Shown here: piece by piece, positions 7,775-16,016 of the stretch | Position numbering within the stretch: position 1 is the stretch's first letter | Layout of the letters: each line of letters begins with the position of its first letter | Notes under the pieces: generated by a model | Seen by the model: the letters and a program-made list of their open reading frames with translations, nothing else | The model's database searches: none | Told to the model about the DNA's origin: nothing | Position numbers and translations under genes: made by a program | NCBI RefSeq assembly: GCF_007995065.1 | Contig: NZ_VOQR01000001.1 | Coordinates: 1,739,001 to 1,803,000 of the forward strand | Reading direction: 5' to 3' | Source: Sphingomonas ginsenosidivorax | GTDB taxonomy: Bacteria > Pseudomonadota > Alphaproteobacteria > Sphingomonadales > Sphingomonadaceae | Length of the DNA: 64,000 nt

Positions 7775-9681
7775 CAGCCCTGAGTCCCGGTCCTCATGCT
7801 GCTGAGCAGGTCGCCATCGGTGTCGTCCTCCCCGCCGATGAACCGCGTCGCCGCCATCTCGGCCGCGAGGTCGGCGGTGACGGGGCGCGAGAAGAAATAG
7901 CCCTGGAGATGGCTGGCGCCCGCGAGCCGCAGCGCCTGGACCTGGACCTCGGTCTCGACGCCTTCGGCGATGATGCCGAGCCCCAGCGCGCGGCCGAGAT
8001 GGATGATCGAATGGACGATCGCCGCGCTCTCGCGCTCGCGGCCCATGCCGTCGATGAACGACTTGTCGATCTTGAGGCAGTCGAGCGCGAACTTGCGGAT
8101 GTTGTAGAGGCTCGAATAGCCGGTGCCGAAATCGTCGAGCGCGATGCGGAAGCCCATCTGGCGCAGCTTGTACAGCGTGTCGGCGGCGCGCTCGGCATCG
8201 TCGAAGATCGCGGTCTCGGTGATCTCGATCTGCAGCCGCGCCGGCTCGATCCCTGCGCGCAGGACGCTCTCCATGATGTGGCCGACGAAATTGTGCCGGC
8301 GGAACTGGCGCGGCGAGAAGTTGACCGAGACATATTGCCCCGGCCACTGCTTCATGACGTCGAGCGCCTGCGTCAGCACCCAGTCGCCGAGTTCGTGGAT
8401 GAGGTTCGACTCCTCGGCGATCGGGATGAAGGTGGCCGGGCTGATCGGGCCGTATTCGCGCGTATTCCACCGCACCAGCGCCTCGAAGCCCACGACTTCG
8501 ATCGCCGCGCCCGACACGATCGGCTGGAACACCAGGCTCAGTTCGCCCTTGTCGATCGCCTGCGACAGCCCGCTCTCGACGCGGCGGCGGAAGCGGATGC
8601 CCTCGTCCATCCCCTCGTCGAACAGCCGGACGATCCCGCGGCCGCCGCGCTTGGCATCGTTGAGCGCCAGGTCGGCGCGGCGCATGACATCGTTGGGATC
8701 GCCGCCCTGCCCGCCCTGCGTGACGACGACGCCCGCCGACGCGCCCGCCTGTACCGAATTGCCGAACACTTGAAGGCTGACCGAGCAGGCCGCGATCACG
8801 CGGTCGCAGGCCATCACCGCGGCATCCTCGCCGGGCGTCGCGAACAGGATGCCGAACTCGTCGCCGCCGAGCCGCGCGACCATCGCTCCCTCGGGCGCGG
8901 CTCGGCCGAGGATCCCGCAGATCTCGCGGATCAGCGCATCGCCGGCCAGATGCCCCAGCGTGTCGTTGACCAGCTTGAAGCGGTCGAGGTCGATCATCGC
9001 GGTCGCGAACATCTCCTCGCTCCGGGTGCGCTCGGCCAATGCCCGGACGAAGGCGAGCCGGTTTGGCGCGTCGGTCAGCGAGTCATGCGTCGCGATGTGG
9101 ATCGCGCGGCTTTCGTTGGCGGCGAGCTCGGCGCCCTGTTCCTCGAGCTGCACGATCTGCTCGGCGAGCGCGGTGCGTGCGCGCGCGAGCTCGCGGTCCA
9201 CCGCCCAGCGGCTCGCGAGCGCGGTCGCGGTCTGGACGATCTCGGCGACCTCGAACGGCTTGGCGATGTAGAAAATCTTGTCCGGCGGGCCGGCAACCTT
9301 GCTGATCTCGATCGGCGAGAAATCGGAGAAGCCGGTGACGATGACGAGGTTGATTTCGGGGTCGAGCGCGCGGATCCGCTTGGCGGTCTCGCGACCGTCG
9401 ATGCCGGGGGGCATGCGCACGTCGATGAACGCGACCGAGAAGGGATCGCCCGCCGCGAGCGCCGCTTCGACCTGCCCGACCGCGTCGAGCCCCTGGAGCA
9501 TATGGACCAGCGTGAAGTCGGGGGCGGCGGCGGGGGCATCCCCCTCGTCGCCATCGTCGTCTCCGAACAGGTCGGCGGCCATCGCCCCCAGCGCATCGCC
9601 GCTGTCCGAACGCTGCCCGGCGAAGCTGCGCCGATAGCTGTCGTGCATCGCCGGCTCGTCGTCCACGATCAAAATGCGCAT
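7774..9681 (-). CDS. Receiver-GGDEF-EAL response regulator (cyclic-di-GMP turnover)
   Basis: A 635-residue protein. The N-terminal receiver starts MRILIVDDEP and has phospho-acceptor VAFIDVRMPP and KPFE. It carries an unusual acidic insert (about residues 25-55) between the first helix and the second strand. The GGDEF domain keeps RLGGDEFGIL, so diguanylate cyclase activity is possible. The EAL domain keeps FEALVRW, EITET, DDFGTGYSS, KIDKSF and EGVET, so phosphodiesterase activity is likely. The protein is cytosolic. It is the first gene of a two-gene operon with the CHASE4 kinase, which is the obvious phosphodonor. Confidence 0.9.
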   Translation of the reverse strand: MRILIVDDEPAMHDSYRRSFAGQRSDSGDALGAMAADLFGDDDGDEGDAPAAAPDFTLVHMLQGLDAVGQVEAALAAGDPFSVAFIDVRMPPGIDGRETAKRIRALDPEINLVIVTGFSDFSPIEISKVAGPPDKIFYIAKPFEVAEIVQTATALASRWAVDRELARARTALAEQIVQLEEQGAELAANESRAIHIATHDSLTDAPNRLAFVRALAERTRSEEMFATAMIDLDRFKLVNDTLGHLAGDALIREICGILGRAAPEGAMVARLGGDEFGILFATPGEDAAVMACDRVIAACSVSLQVFGNSVQAGASAGVVVTQGGQGGDPNDVMRRADLALNDAKRGGRGIVRLFDEGMDEGIRFRRRVESGLSQAIDKGELSLVFQPIVSGAAIEVVGFEALVRWNTREYGPISPATFIPIAEESNLIHELGDWVLTQALDVMKQWPGQYVSVNFSPRQFRRHNFVGHIMESVLRAGIEPARLQIEITETAIFDDAERAADTLYKLRQMGFRIALDDFGTGYSSLYNIRKFALDCLKIDKSFIDGMGRERESAAIVHSIIHLGRALGLGIIAEGVETEVQVQALRLAGASHLQGYFFSRPVTADLAAEMAATRFIGGEDDTDGDLLSSMRTGTQG

Positions 9682-9771
9682 CGAATACCGCTCCTCGGCC
9701 GGCCGTCGCGCGTCCCTGACGGGGACGCAGACCGGCGTGTTCTGTCGGGAGCAAGAGGTAGCCGGGTACGG

Positions 9772-10686
9772 TTAAGGCGTCGTAAACGACGTTCCGTCGC
9801 GGTCGGCGAGCGCCTGTCCGCCGAGCACCACCGCGCCCAGCGGGCCGGCATTGCCGCCGAGCGACGGCGCCACGACATAGCTGTCGACGAGCGCGACGTC
9901 GGGCAGCGCGATATAGCCGTTGAGGCTGCGCGTCATCGCGGCGCGGACGCGCGGGAACAGATGCGACGCATCCATCACCCCGCCGCCCATCACGATCCGT
10001 CGCGGGATGCCGGTCAGCACCAGGGTGTGGAGCAATTGCCCGAGCGCGTGCGCGACGCCGTCCCAGACCGGATGGTCCGCCGGCGCCTCGTGCGCAGGAT
10101 GACCGATCCGCGCGGCGATCGACGGGCCCGCGACCAGCCCTTCGAGGCACGCGCCATGGTACGGGCAATGGCCGATCCAGTCGTCGCCGGGAAAACGCAC
10201 CGGACGGATATGCCCGAGCTCGCTGTGGGTGAGGCCATCGACCGGCCGCCCGCCCGCGATCAAGCCTGCGCCGACCCCGGTACCGACGGTGACATAGGCG
10301 ATGTCGGCCAGGCCCTTCGCCGCTCCCCAGCGCGCCTCGGCGAGTGCGGCGCCGACGACGTCGCTGTGGAACCCGGTCGGCACGCCGTAGCGCCGCTGCA
10401 ACCGCCCGGCGATGTCGGTCCCCGCCCAGCCGGGCTTGGGGGTCGAGGTGATATGGCCGTAATCGGCTGCGTGCCGGTCGATCGAGACCGGGCCGAAGCT
10501 GGCGATGCCGATCGCGACGAACCCGCTCCAGCGATCCAGCACCGCCTCGATCGCGGCGAGCGTCTCGGCGGGCCGCGTGGTCGGGATCCGCACCGTCTCC
10601 TCGATCGCATCGGGACCACGCGCAAGGATGCAGATGCATTTCGTGCCGCCAAGCTCGATTCCGGCGATCAATGGTCCCTCGGTCAT
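9772..10686 (-). CDS. ROK family sugar kinase (fructokinase-like)
   Basis: A 304-residue ROK kinase. The phosphate-binding motif is GIELGGTKCICILA at the N-terminus, and TVGTGVGAGLIAGG is the second ATP-site motif. The zinc-site segment HCPYHGACLEGL is the form seen in fructokinase/mannokinase-type ROK proteins. It phosphorylates a hexose with ATP in the cytosol. Of two close ATG codons I chose 10686, because GGAG lies about 6 bases before it; the one at 10692 is too close. It lies 70 bases downstream of the lipoprotein/M48 operon on the same strand. Confidence 0.85.
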   Translation of the reverse strand: MTEGPLIAGIELGGTKCICILARGPDAIEETVRIPTTRPAETLAAIEAVLDRWSGFVAIGIASFGPVSIDRHAADYGHITSTPKPGWAGTDIAGRLQRRYGVPTGFHSDVVGAALAEARWGAAKGLADIAYVTVGTGVGAGLIAGGRPVDGLTHSELGHIRPVRFPGDDWIGHCPYHGACLEGLVAGPSIAARIGHPAHEAPADHPVWDGVAHALGQLLHTLVLTGIPRRIVMGGGVMDASHLFPRVRAAMTRSLNGYIALPDVALVDSYVVAPSLGGNAGPLGAVVLGGQALADRDGTSFTTP

Positions 10687-10756
10687 GCGCATCTCCTTTT
10701 GCACCCGCTTCGGTCGGAGATCCGTCGCCGTCAAGCGCGGAACACGGAGAACCAAC

Positions 10757-11347
10757 CTAGCGCGTCGCGGAGCGGGCGATCGCGTCGAACTCGGGCAATG
10801 CCGCGTCGAAATAATGGAGCGCCGCGCCGTCGAGCGACGCGCAGTAGAATCGCGCGTCGACCACCGCGAGCACCGCGCGGCCGCGCCGCCGGACCTCGTC
10901 CGCGCCGACATAGGCGAAATCGAGTTGCAGCCCCGCGGTGCCGACAAACCGCACCGGCACGACCGCGCGCGTTTCGAACAGCACGGCGCCCGCGCGGATC
11001 CGGTAATAGCTCTCGATCATCGCGACGAGGTCCTCGGGGCTCATCGTCGCGCGGAACACCGGGACCTTCCGGTCGGCCCTGTGCCGCTGCCTGACCATCG
11101 CCCGGCCATCCGGAAGCCCGCCGAGAAACGCGATCGTGTCGAGCGTATCGCCGTTCTGGGTCCAGCGTTCCTCCCAGGGACTATCGTGCTTGCCCCTTGG
11201 GATCCTGTTCCAGGCGATACCCGGACGGACATGCAGGCTCCGCTTCGCAACCGCGACGGTGCCCGGCGAGACGAGCGTGTATCGCGGCGCACACGCCCCG
11301 GGCACGAGAAGAAGCACGACGGCGGTGACGCGCATGCCGATCCTCAT
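10757..11347 (-). CDS. Putative lipoprotein of unknown function
   Basis: A 196-residue exported protein with a hydrophobic leader ending in a lipobox-like LVPGAC, so Cys19 would be lipidated if translation starts at 11347. An internal ATG at 11335, with AGGA 5 bases upstream, gives a shorter leader. The body has no motif I recognise. The start overlaps the stop of the M48 protease gene (ATGA), so it is the last gene of a three-gene operon. A role alongside the protease at the envelope is inferred from position only. Confidence 0.65.
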   Translation of the reverse strand: MRIGMRVTAVVLLLVPGACAPRYTLVSPGTVAVAKRSLHVRPGIAWNRIPRGKHDSPWEERWTQNGDTLDTIAFLGGLPDGRAMVRQRHRADRKVPVFRATMSPEDLVAMIESYYRIRAGAVLFETRAVVPVRFVGTAGLQLDFAYVGADEVRRRGRAVLAVVDARFYCASLDGAALHYFDAALPEFDAIARSATR

Positions 11348-12582
11348 GGTGCGAGCGCACCGCGGATCATCGCCGCGTCGGCCGCTCCCGGTTTGCGCTC
11401 GAGATAGCGAGCGAGCGATGTCCGACCGCCCTCCGCATCACCCGCCTTGACCAGCGCATACCCATGAGCGCGCCACGCCTCGGGCGGCGCGTCGTCGCTC
11501 GCGACCGCACTGGCATAGGCGGCCGCCGCTCGCGCAGCATCACCCGGCTCGTCGCGCAGCCGGTACGCCTCGCCCTCGCAATAGCGCAGCGTGCCGTCCC
11601 ATCCGTCCCGCGCCAGGGCATGGACGAGATACAGGCTGACGCCGGGATCGTTCATCTTGATCTGCTCGTCGAGCAGCGCCGCGCGCAGCGGCGCGACCGC
11701 ATCGCGCCACGCGTCGCGGCCCCCGTCATAGCGACGCGGCGGTACCGACGCTGCTTCCAGCTCGCGCGCCGAGGCCGACAGGTCGAGCATCCGTTCCTGG
11801 TTGGGCGGATGGCTCGACATCGCCGATCGCGCGGCGTCGCGGTAACGCTTGCCACGCGCGCGCGCACTGGCGCGGCGCTCCTCGATCACCTGCTGCCACA
11901 TCGCCGCGGCAGCACCCGGCGGATAGCCCGCTTCCTCGATCAGCCGGACGCCGTACGCATCCGCCTCCGCTTCCTGGGCGCGGGTGAAGTGCATGATCGA
12001 CAGCACCAGCGCGCCGTTGATCGCGTTGGCGACGTCGATCCAGGTCCGCGGATAGGCACCCGCTGCCGCCGCGACCCCCGCCACCAGTCCCGTCGTCGCC
12101 CCAACGAACGCCATGATCCCGGTCTTGGTCCGCCGGTCGCGCCAGCGCTGCAGCGAATGCCGCCGCAGATAATGCGCGCATTCATGCCCCAGCACGGTCG
12201 CGAACTGCGCCTCGTCGCGACATCGCGCGAGCAGCCCGGTGTTGACGATCATCATCCCGTTCGGCGCCATCGCGGCGTTGAACGCGGGGTCGTGGAGCAG
12301 ATACACCCGGGCTTCGTCGGCGCGGGGGCCGAGCAGCCGCGCGATCACGCCCTCGGTGTAGCGCTGCATCGCCGGCGATCCGAGCAGCCGGTTCGACGAG
12401 GCGATCTCGGTTTCTAGCTTGGCAAAGTCCTGCCACATCCCGCGCTCGTCCGCGTCGACCGGACGATAGCCGGGCCCGACCAGCGCCTGCATCGCAGCCG
12501 GGTGGATGCGCTCGGCATGCGCGACGCCGGCGAGGGCGCAGCTGCACGCCGCGCCGGCGATCACCGCGCGACGCGACGTCAT
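11344..12582 (-). CDS. M48 family metalloprotease, exported
   Basis: A 412-residue zinc protease. A Tat/Sec-like leader (MTSRRAVIAGAACSCALAG) ends near VAHA. The zinc motif HECAHYLRRHS is at 133-143, and the third ligand is in EAEADAYG near 210. A C-terminal region with TPR-like helices (EAWRAHGYALVKAGDAEGG) resembles BepA/LoiP-type periplasmic proteases, which handle misassembled outer-membrane proteins. The start overlaps the upstream stop (ATGA) and its own stop overlaps the next start. The substrate is not shown by sequence. Confidence 0.88.
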   Translation of the reverse strand: MTSRRAVIAGAACSCALAGVAHAERIHPAAMQALVGPGYRPVDADERGMWQDFAKLETEIASSNRLLGSPAMQRYTEGVIARLLGPRADEARVYLLHDPAFNAAMAPNGMMIVNTGLLARCRDEAQFATVLGHECAHYLRRHSLQRWRDRRTKTGIMAFVGATTGLVAGVAAAAGAYPRTWIDVANAINGALVLSIMHFTRAQEAEADAYGVRLIEEAGYPPGAAAAMWQQVIEERRASARARGKRYRDAARSAMSSHPPNQERMLDLSASARELEAASVPPRRYDGGRDAWRDAVAPLRAALLDEQIKMNDPGVSLYLVHALARDGWDGTLRYCEGEAYRLRDEPGDAARAAAAYASAVASDDAPPEAWRAHGYALVKAGDAEGGRTSLARYLERKPGAADAAMIRGALAP

Positions 12583-13316
12583 CGTGGTGCGATCGGTGCG
12601 GGTCGGCCCGGCTTCATCCGGTCGAGCAGGCGGTCGATCATCCGCTCCGCGCCCGCCGGATCGCGGATGTCGCCGACCCCCGACGCCAGCGCGTCGAACC
12701 AGACGATCTGCCCGGTCCTGAGATCGACGAGCGAGGCGAACGCCGCCTGCCGCCCGCCATGCGCGACGACGCAGAAGCCGACCGCGCAGCCCAGAATGCC
12801 GAGCGCCTGCACCGCGACCCGGCCCGAACTCGCAAAACTGTCTTCGGCATGCAGGAACAGCGCATAGTCATAGCCGGTCGCGCGCCCGAACCGGACCGCG
12901 TCGTCGCCGAGCGTCCAGTCGAACCGCCCGCGCTTGGTCGGCAGCGCAGGGCCGCCATATTTGTGGGTCCGGATGGCGAGGCCGACCGCGTCGTGCAGCC
13001 GGTCGAGATCGGCCACCGCCGCCGGGGTCGATCCGGTCACCTCGCGGGTCGCGACGACGGTGATGCTGCCGCCCCGCCCGGCCTGCTGCCGTTCGATCGC
13101 GCGCAGGATGTTGGCGCGCGCCGCCATCGTCCAGTCCTCGCGCGGCTCGACGGCGCCTCCCGCGGTCAGCAGCCCGACCGAGACGTCGGGGCGCATGACG
13201 ATCAGCCGATACGGCCCCTCGGGCGGCCGGAACCCGATATCGGCGATCTGCTTCGCGTGCGTGCAGCCCGCCAGCGCGACCACAGCCAGGACCGCGCCGC
13301 GCATCCGCTTCGTCAT
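12579..13316 (-). CDS. Putative lipoprotein of unknown function (first gene of M48 operon)
   Basis: A 245-residue protein whose leader ends in a lipobox VALAGC, giving a lipidated Cys. The start at 13316 (MTKRMRG) has AAGGGGG at about 5 bases; an ATG at 13334 is possible but lacks a comparable site. The body contains a DYALFLHAEDSFAS segment and a small hydrophobic stretch ALGILGCAVGFCVVAHGG. The pattern resembles secreted proteins that measure or bind at the envelope, but I cannot name the family. It is translationally coupled to the M48 gene. Confidence 0.65.
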   Translation of the reverse strand: MTKRMRGAVLAVVALAGCTHAKQIADIGFRPPEGPYRLIVMRPDVSVGLLTAGGAVEPREDWTMAARANILRAIERQQAGRGGSITVVATREVTGSTPAAVADLDRLHDAVGLAIRTHKYGGPALPTKRGRFDWTLGDDAVRFGRATGYDYALFLHAEDSFASSGRVAVQALGILGCAVGFCVVAHGGRQAAFASLVDLRTGQIVWFDALASGVGDIRDPAGAERMIDRLLDRMKPGRPAPIAPR

Positions 13317-13468
13317 CCCGGCCCCCTTGTGCATGCCCCGGTCGGGAAACTGCGCCTCCGACCGACATGCGCATAGCGAAACCGGATCGAAAACCGGCTG
13401 GATCGGTTACACCGTCATGACCGACCATCAGGCCGGTCCCGTAACAACTCCAGCAGACAGGATCTCCG

Positions 13469-14071
13469 ATGGCAAAGAAGCCACTCAAAGTCGCCAAGAC
13501 GCCCGCCGATGCCGAAGCGCAGCCGCAGTACAAGGTCGAGTATCGCGAGATCCAGCCCTATGGCTCGCTCAAGAGCCTGCCGATCGCGCTGGAGGACAAT
13601 GCGCGCGCCCAGAGCGTCGCGATCCTGAACCAGGTCCTCGCCGACACGATGACGCTGCGCGACATGTACAAGAAGCATCACTGGCAGATGTCGGGTGCGA
13701 CCTTCTACCAGCTGCACCTGCTGCTCGACACGCACTACGAGGCGCAGGCCGAGCTGGTCGACATGATCGCCGAGCGGATCATGGCGCTGGGCGGCATCAG
13801 CATCGCGATGGCGCCCGACGTCGCCGAGATGACCCGCATCCCCCGCCCGCCCAAGGGGCGCGAGGACGTGCCGACGCAGATCGCGCGCCTCCTCGAAGCG
13901 CACGAGATCATCCTGCGCCAGGCGCACGAGGGTGCCGAGCAGGCCGACGAATCGGGTGACGACGGCACCAACGACCTGCTGGTGAGCAACATCATCCGCA
14001 CCGGCGAGCCGCAGGTCTGGTTCCTGGCGGAACACCTCGCCGCGACCGAACTGCTGCGCGGCGACAAGTAA
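13469..14071 (+). CDS. dps: Dps ferritin-like DNA-protection protein
   Basis: A 200-residue Dps, slightly long because of a ~35-residue lysine-containing N-terminal tail that could bind DNA. The ferroxidase segments are present: KKHHWQMSG followed by LDTHYEAQAELVDMIAER. The protein oxidises iron with peroxide and stores it in a 12-mer, protecting DNA. Its context fits oxidative stress only loosely: the oxyR-ahp and sod genes lie elsewhere in this window. A palindrome pair directly follows the stop. Confidence 0.92.
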   Translation: MAKKPLKVAKTPADAEAQPQYKVEYREIQPYGSLKSLPIALEDNARAQSVAILNQVLADTMTLRDMYKKHHWQMSGATFYQLHLLLDTHYEAQAELVDMIAERIMALGGISIAMAPDVAEMTRIPRPPKGREDVPTQIARLLEAHEIILRQAHEGAEQADESGDDGTNDLLVSNIIRTGEPQVWFLAEHLAATELLRGDK

Positions 14072-14077
14072 GACACT

Positions 14078-14155
14078 GTTCCCCCGCGAAAGCGGGGGCC
14101 CAGGCCTTCGGGCGTGATCGCTCGCTACCCTGGGCTCCCGCGTTCGCGGGAGAAC
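14078..14155. repeat. Paired intergenic palindrome
   Basis: GTTCCCCCGCGAAAGCGGGG and the inverted GCTCCCGCGTTCGCGGGAGAAC flank a short spacer between the convergent dps and glmS genes. Both arms are hairpins in their own right. Bidirectional termination is the likely function. Confidence 0.75.
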
Positions 14156-14166
14156 ACGCGAAGAAG

Positions 14167-15990
14167 TTATTCGACCGTCACGCTCTTCGCGAGATTGCGC
14201 GGCTGGTCGACGTCCGTCCCCTTCGCCACCGCGACGTGGTACGCCAGCAACTGCACCGGCACGGCATAAACCAGCGGCGCGATCAGCGGATGCACCTTGG
14301 GCATGGTGATCGTCGCGATGCACCCCTCGCCCGCCGCCTGGATGCCGTCATAGTCGCTGATCAGCACGACCTTGCCGCCGCGCGCCTGGACTTCCTGCAT
14401 GTTGCTGACGGTCTTGTCGAACAGCGGTCCCGACGGCGCGATGACGATGACCGGGACATGCTCGTCGATCAGCGCGATCGGCCCGTGCTTCATCTCGCCC
14501 GCCGCATAGCCTTCGGCGTGGATGTAGCTGATTTCCTTCAATTTCAGCGCGCCTTCCAGCGCCAGCGGATAGTCGGTCCCGCGCCCCAGATACAGCACGT
14601 CGCGCGCGCTCGCGATGACACCCGACATCGCCTGGATCGCCTCGTCATAGGCCAGCGCACCGTTGAGCGCGGCGGGGGCTTCCGCCAGATGCCGCACGAT
14701 GTCGCGCTCCTGCTCGGCGCTCAGCAGCCCCTTGGCCTTGGCGAGGTTCGCCGCGAGCGCTGCGAGCACCGCGAGCTGGCAGGTGAACGCCTTGGTCGAC
14801 GCCACGCCGATCTCGGGGCCCGCATGCGTCGGCAGCAAGAGGTCCGCCTCGCGTGCCATCGAGCTGGTCGGCACGTTGACCACCACCGCGATCTTCTGCC
14901 CCTCGGCCTTGGCATGGCGCAGCGCCGCGAGCGTATCCGCGGTCTCGCCCGACTGGCTGATGAAGAGCGCGAGCCCGCCCGCCTCCATCACCGGCGCGCG
15001 GTAGCGGAACTCCGATGCGACATCGAGGTCGACGGGCACGCGCGCGAACTGCTCGAACCAGTATTTTGCGACCATCCCCGCATAGAAGCTGGTCCCGCAC
15101 GCGACGATCGTCACGCGCCTGATGGTCGACAGGTCGAACTCGGGGATCGGCAGCGAAACCTCGCCCTCCATCCGCTTCAGGTACGAGCGCAGCGTCTGCG
15201 CCACCACGATCGGCTGCTCGTAGATTTCCTTGAGCATGTAATGCCGGTGGTTGCCCTTCGACACGAGCTCGCCGGTGACGCCCGAGATCGTCACCGCACG
15301 CTCGACGGGCGCGTTGTCGCGGTCATAGACCTGCGCGCCATCGCGCGTCAGCACGACCCAGTCGCCCTCGTCGAGATACGCGATCCGCTGCGTCAGCGGC
15401 GCGAGTGCGAGCGCGTCGGAGCCGAGATACATCTCTCCATCGCCGTGGCCGACGACCAGCGGCGAGCCCAGCCGGGCGCCGATGAGCAGGTCGGGATGCT
15501 GGCGGAACAGGATCGCCAGCGCGAACGCACCGTGCAGCCGCGGTAGCACGTCGCGCACCGCGGCGACCGGGTCCATGCCCGCCTCGACCTTCTCACTGAT
15601 CAGATGCGCGACGACCTCGGTATCGGTCTCGCTGGTGAACACACGGCCGCGCGCGACGAGTTCCTCGCGCAGCGGCTTGAAGTTCTCGATGATGCCGTTG
15701 TGGACCACCGCGACCTCGTTGGTGGCGTGCGGGTGGGCGTTGTTGGTCGTCGGGCCGCCATGCGTCGCCCAGCGGGTGTGCGCGATCCCTGTCACGCCCG
15801 GCAGCGGATGCGCGGCGAGTTCGGTCGCCAGGTTGACGAGCTTTCCCGACGCGCGCCGCCGCTCGATCCCACCATCGTGATCGGTGGCGATGCCCGCCGA
15901 ATCATAGCCGCGATATTCGAGCCGCTTGAGGCCGTCGAGCAAGCGCTCGGCGACGTCTTCCGTGCTGAGGATGCCAACGATTCCGCACAT
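14167..15990 (-). CDS. glmS: Glutamine-fructose-6-phosphate aminotransferase (isomerising)
   Basis: A full-length 607-residue enzyme. The N-terminal class II glutamine amidotransferase has nucleophile Cys2 (MCGIVGIL), RLEYRGYDSAGIA and HTRWATHG. Two SIS domains follow, with ACGTSFYAG and SQSGETADTLAA. The protein ends in DQPRNLAKSVTVE, as expected for GlmS. It makes glucosamine-6-phosphate for peptidoglycan and LPS. It lies 26 bases after glmU on the same strand, so the two form an operon giving two steps of UDP-GlcNAc synthesis. Confidence 0.97.
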   Translation of the reverse strand: MCGIVGILSTEDVAERLLDGLKRLEYRGYDSAGIATDHDGGIERRRASGKLVNLATELAAHPLPGVTGIAHTRWATHGGPTTNNAHPHATNEVAVVHNGIIENFKPLREELVARGRVFTSETDTEVVAHLISEKVEAGMDPVAAVRDVLPRLHGAFALAILFRQHPDLLIGARLGSPLVVGHGDGEMYLGSDALALAPLTQRIAYLDEGDWVVLTRDGAQVYDRDNAPVERAVTISGVTGELVSKGNHRHYMLKEIYEQPIVVAQTLRSYLKRMEGEVSLPIPEFDLSTIRRVTIVACGTSFYAGMVAKYWFEQFARVPVDLDVASEFRYRAPVMEAGGLALFISQSGETADTLAALRHAKAEGQKIAVVVNVPTSSMAREADLLLPTHAGPEIGVASTKAFTCQLAVLAALAANLAKAKGLLSAEQERDIVRHLAEAPAALNGALAYDEAIQAMSGVIASARDVLYLGRGTDYPLALEGALKLKEISYIHAEGYAAGEMKHGPIALIDEHVPVIVIAPSGPLFDKTVSNMQEVQARGGKVVLISDYDGIQAAGEGCIATITMPKVHPLIAPLVYAVPVQLLAYHVAVAKGTDVDQPRNLAKSVTVE

Positions 15991-16016
15991 TTAGATACTA
16001 CTCCGCAGATCGGGTG

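Noticed and set aside
5678..7783. A 701-codon plus-strand frame
   Set aside because: Antisense to the CHASE4 kinase, and its first part overlaps the SET gene in another frame.
7909..11094. A 1061-codon open frame on the plus strand
   Set aside because: It is antisense to the GGDEF-EAL, ROK kinase and part of the lipoprotein genes and reads as Arg/Asp/Ala-rich sequence with no domain; a by-product of high GC.
14167..15990. glmS ribozyme or riboswitch before glmS
   Set aside because: Only 26 bases separate it from glmU, and such ribozymes are found in Gram-positive bacteria.
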